64,000 bases of DNA from Closterium sp. Naga37s-1 (taxonomy: Eukaryota; Streptophyta; Zygnematophyceae; Desmidiales; Closteriaceae): contig CANJKZ010000172.1 in the NCBI GenBank assembly GCA_947471745.1, positions 2,908,501-2,972,500 of the forward strand, read 5' to 3'. A model generated the notes under the pieces. The model worked only from the letters and a program-made list of their open reading frames with translations, ran no database searches and had not been told where the DNA came from. Positions 61,501-64,000 of the stretch are shown here, in pieces (position 1 is the stretch's first letter; every line of letters starts with the position of its first letter). The position numbers and the translations under genes were made by a program.

Positions 61501-64000
61501 GGGCTTCTGACACTCCGCGCCACTGCCATGAGTGTGGTTCGTGGCAGTGGGCGGGTGGCATGTCGTTGTATGCTTTGCACCTAACTCACAAAATTACTCC
61601 CCACTGCTTGTGCTGTGCCTGGCGTGGCTCTGGTCTGGTGTGGCAGTGGCGGGCATGGTGGATACAGGAGTACCTGTTGTGTTGCATATGGACACCATGC
61701 GACTCTCACAAGTACTCAACGAGCTCATAGGTCAGTTCAGCATGACAAATCCATCGCTCCCACCCTTTACCCAACCTCCCCCATTCCCACACTCTCCTCC
61801 ATCCCCTCCCTCCTCTTCTTCCTTCCCCTTTCCCACCCCTCCTTTCTCGGGGATGATGAATGCTTTCGTGTAGCAAGTCAGCACTTTTGTGCGTCTCCCC
61901 ATGTGCTGTTCACATCACCATGTTTGATATTCAAAGCTGTTCTGTGTTCCCAACCCAAACGCCCACCCCAACCACACCACCGCCACACCGCCTGTAGACA
62001 ACGCGATGTGCAACACAGCGAGTGGGCACGTGCTGGTGCGCGTGTCCGTGTGCCCCACTGCTACCTCCCTGGAGGACTTCATTCGCCACCACCTCCGTGA
62101 GCGCTGCTTTGTTATCACCCTTCACTCACTCAACTCCCCCTCTCCCTCTCTCTCTAGACTGAAGCTGCGTTTTTGCCTGCCATTCACTGCTCTCGCCGTG
62201 CGACTCACTTTCCTTGTTACGCCATGCGACACTCACTGTTCCTCCCTTCCCACTCTCTCCCCCCCCCTTCCCCCCCCACCTCCCGTCCCCTACCCGCCCT
62301 TGTTTCGTTCCTCACAACTCTTCCCTGCTGCCTTCCTTGGATCCCTCTCCTGCACCCGACTATCAGACGCCCCGCTCCACCACCACACTCCTCCGCCACC
62401 GCACCCCTGGTCCCTCTCCTGGTTGGCCTGCCTGCACACACACCTGGGGCTCCTTGTCCGTAGAGCAGCTGCGGTGTGCTGGGGGGAGCAAATGGAGGAT
62501 CAGGGAGTGCCATATGATCGTGAGGGGAATGAAGAGCTCTCACAACCCACATATGACGCACACACAGCCGTTGCAGTGCTGGGAGAGGAGGAGCAAGTGG
62601 GAGACGTGAGGGGTGAGGGTGAAGGGGATGGCTCTGGGTGGAGGAGCAGCGGCGGCGGTGGAGAGGAGATGCAGCTGGTGCTGTCGTGTGTCGACACGGG
62701 CTGTGGGTTTGATGCATCGTGGGAGGAGCTTTCAGAATTCAAGGTGAGAGCATGAGGACACGATGCAAATGTAAGGGTGGGATGGCAATGTGGCATGACG
62801 GTTGGGTAGTTCTTCATTTTGAATCACAGGCAGCATTGTGTCTCCGTATAAGCAAACTTCTGTGGTGGGTCGTGTCATATTGACCTGGCTCTCTTTCTCT
62901 CTTAATCATGCAAGTCGGTGCACAAGGCTCATGAAAATGCGTCACCTTATTCGACTGTGTGTGGTACCCTGCAGGGGCGATCGGAGAGTGGAGGAGCAGG
63001 CCTGGGGTTTGTGCTCGTGCACCAGCTGGTGAGCCTTCTCTGAGATTCTCCCATCCCGTGCTCCCCTCCTAGTGTGTCTCGTCACCTCGTACCAACCACG
63101 TGAATTGGATTGGAACAGATGTGTCCCGCGTTGTGGACACGAGCGTCAAAACGTTGGCGTCAAAATGATGGATGCTAGATTCCAAACATTTTGGACGCCA
63201 GAGTAACGTTCCTCTCTTCTCTTCTACTGAGGTGAGATCATGCAATCATAGGTCCCCCTCCCTTAACGCCTCACAACCAGCAGCAGTGGGCTCACTCGCT
63301 GATGCTGCCCTCTCCTCACCTGCTCTCGTTATCCTCCGTCCCCATGTTCCAAATCCGCACCATGCGCCACCAGTGCCTGCCACCATACCACCATGCACCG
63401 TCCCTTCTTTCTCTCCTCCCAGCGCCTTGCTTGCACCTCTCGCGCCTTCTACTCGCACCTTCCTCTCAAACGCTCACATCGCACCTTCTGACATTACCTC
63501 ACCTCACCATACGTTACGTTCATTGTGTTGACGCCCCTGCATGTGCTGCTGCTAGATACCGCGTTTCGCCACATTCACATTCTCGTCACAAGGTCTGAGC
63601 TACGAAAGTGGTCTGTGTGTTTGCCTGACCCGATCCATTTGCCGTACCTGCTCGTGGCATATCACCTCCTCGGAGCAGCAGAGGGTTGACATGCGGCCTA
63701 GTGCCCCCTCCACCCCTTTTCCCGTTACTCTCCACCATCCCGCACCCCCCCTCTTCCATCCCCTCCCTCCTACCATGCCCCATTCTCCCCCCAGGTGGCC
63801 CTCATGGGTGGCCGTGTTGCCTGCCTCTCCCACCCCGGCACCGGCTCCACCGTCGCTTTCTCCGTCCCCTTCGCCCCAACCCGCCGCCCTCCCCCTCCTG
63901 CCGCTCCTCCCCCTCCTGCTGCTGTTGCTCCTGCTGCTGCTCCTGCAGCTGTGCTGCTGCTGCTGCTTCTCCCCCGCACCCTCACCACACGAGGGAGGCA
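58566..64000 (+). CDS. CHASE-domain hybrid histidine kinase, gene 2 (partial, tandem paralogue)
   Basis: Same protein class and exon phases as gene 1. Exons: 58566-58735, 59029-59267, 59488-59631, 59943-60159, 60503-60981, 61647-61730, 61998-62096, 62367-62743, 62975-63028 and 63795 to beyond the window. CHASE: TLAGLVSVMGKPRG, YGGPILDFFLS, VPIGALSLNITGF, GLPILQHALPPNPSEQQADE and ITFEVYDITDPRGPTMIYG. TM2: LWAALALMVTALVAAVAW. H-box: SFVASMSHELRTPMLGI, with His near 60720. N-box region: DNAMCNTASGHVLVRV. G1: LVLSCVDTGCGF. G2: SGGAGLGFVLVHQL. The exon at 61998 is 99 nt and keeps the frame, unlike gene 1. No stop or shift is seen. The exon with TM1 and the first CHASE helix is not in the 1.3 kb upstream, so the gene is either 5'-truncated or has a distant first exon. 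The receiver lies past 64000. Confidence 0.85.
61192..61512 (-). mobile_element. TRIM (very small LTR element) in gene 2 intron
   Basis: 321 bp in the intron after the HisKA exon. Right LTR 61402-61512 (TGTCAG...CTGACA, 111 bp). Left LTR from 61192 (TGTCA...) shares CGCCCATAA, TTTGCAC, TGTAACC and CTAGGATCAATCGGG with it. Between them, at 61390-61401, the minus strand reads TGGTATCAGAGC, an exact tRNA-Met PBS directly beside the right LTR. Flanks CTTCG and CTCCG suggest a 5-bp target duplication. No coding capacity. The orientation is opposite to the gene. Confidence 0.7.

Overview
The window is a nuclear segment of a streptophyte (land plant or, more likely, a charophyte green alga). Two intron-rich genes encode CHASE-domain hybrid histidine kinases, the cytokinin-receptor architecture. 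Nearly everything else is LTR-retrotransposon sequence of Ty1/copia type, with PBSs matching initiator tRNA-Met (variants of TGGTATCAGAGC). The high GC content, the diverged CHASE sequence and the copia family suggest a zygnematophyte such as Closterium. That placement is inference; no taxonomic marker gene is present.

Left part (1-29.8 kb): a transposon nest. An old minus-strand copia (A) was hit in its gag by a plus-strand copia (B; 149-bp LTRs, 8,982 bp). B was hit in its leader by a small internally deleted copia (D; 137-bp LTRs). A also carries a 391-bp solo LTR. A 15,054-bp block was then duplicated head to tail (copy 1 = 1-10170, cut by the window edge; copy 2 = 10171-25224). The block holds a Plavaka-like DNA-transposon fragment, a copia RT fragment (C) split by an 875-bp solo LTR, most of A, and the 5' part of B. 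The copies differ by only a few substitutions per kb. The first exon-like part of A's gag reappears at 28507-28866, across the 9-kb B insertion.

Middle (29.8-41.1 kb): a MITE-like hairpin element, then gene 1. Gene 1 has about 15 exons encoding TM1, CHASE, TM2, HisKA, HATPase, a receiver-like domain and a receiver. It carries a 1-nt frameshift in the N-box exon and an in-frame TGA in the receiver, so it may be decaying. Its introns contain a minisatellite built from the splice-donor sequence, a (GT)n tract and an AT-rich degenerate repeat.

Right part (41.1-57.2 kb): an 8.2-kb minus-strand copia (E) with a perfect GTAGA target duplication. Its Pol carries five Gly-Trp motifs resembling an Argonaute hook, and it contains a 1.3-kb insertion with a 16-bp minisatellite. 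Next come a pogo-like transposase fragment, a decayed gypsy gag, a copia (F) with gag fused to the pre-RT linker, and a coding-free LTR element (G).

Right end (58.6-64 kb): gene 2, a tandem paralogue of gene 1 with the same exon phases and no visible lesion. Its TM1 exon is missing from the window and its 3' end runs past position 64000. A 321-bp TRIM with a perfect 12-nt PBS sits in one intron.
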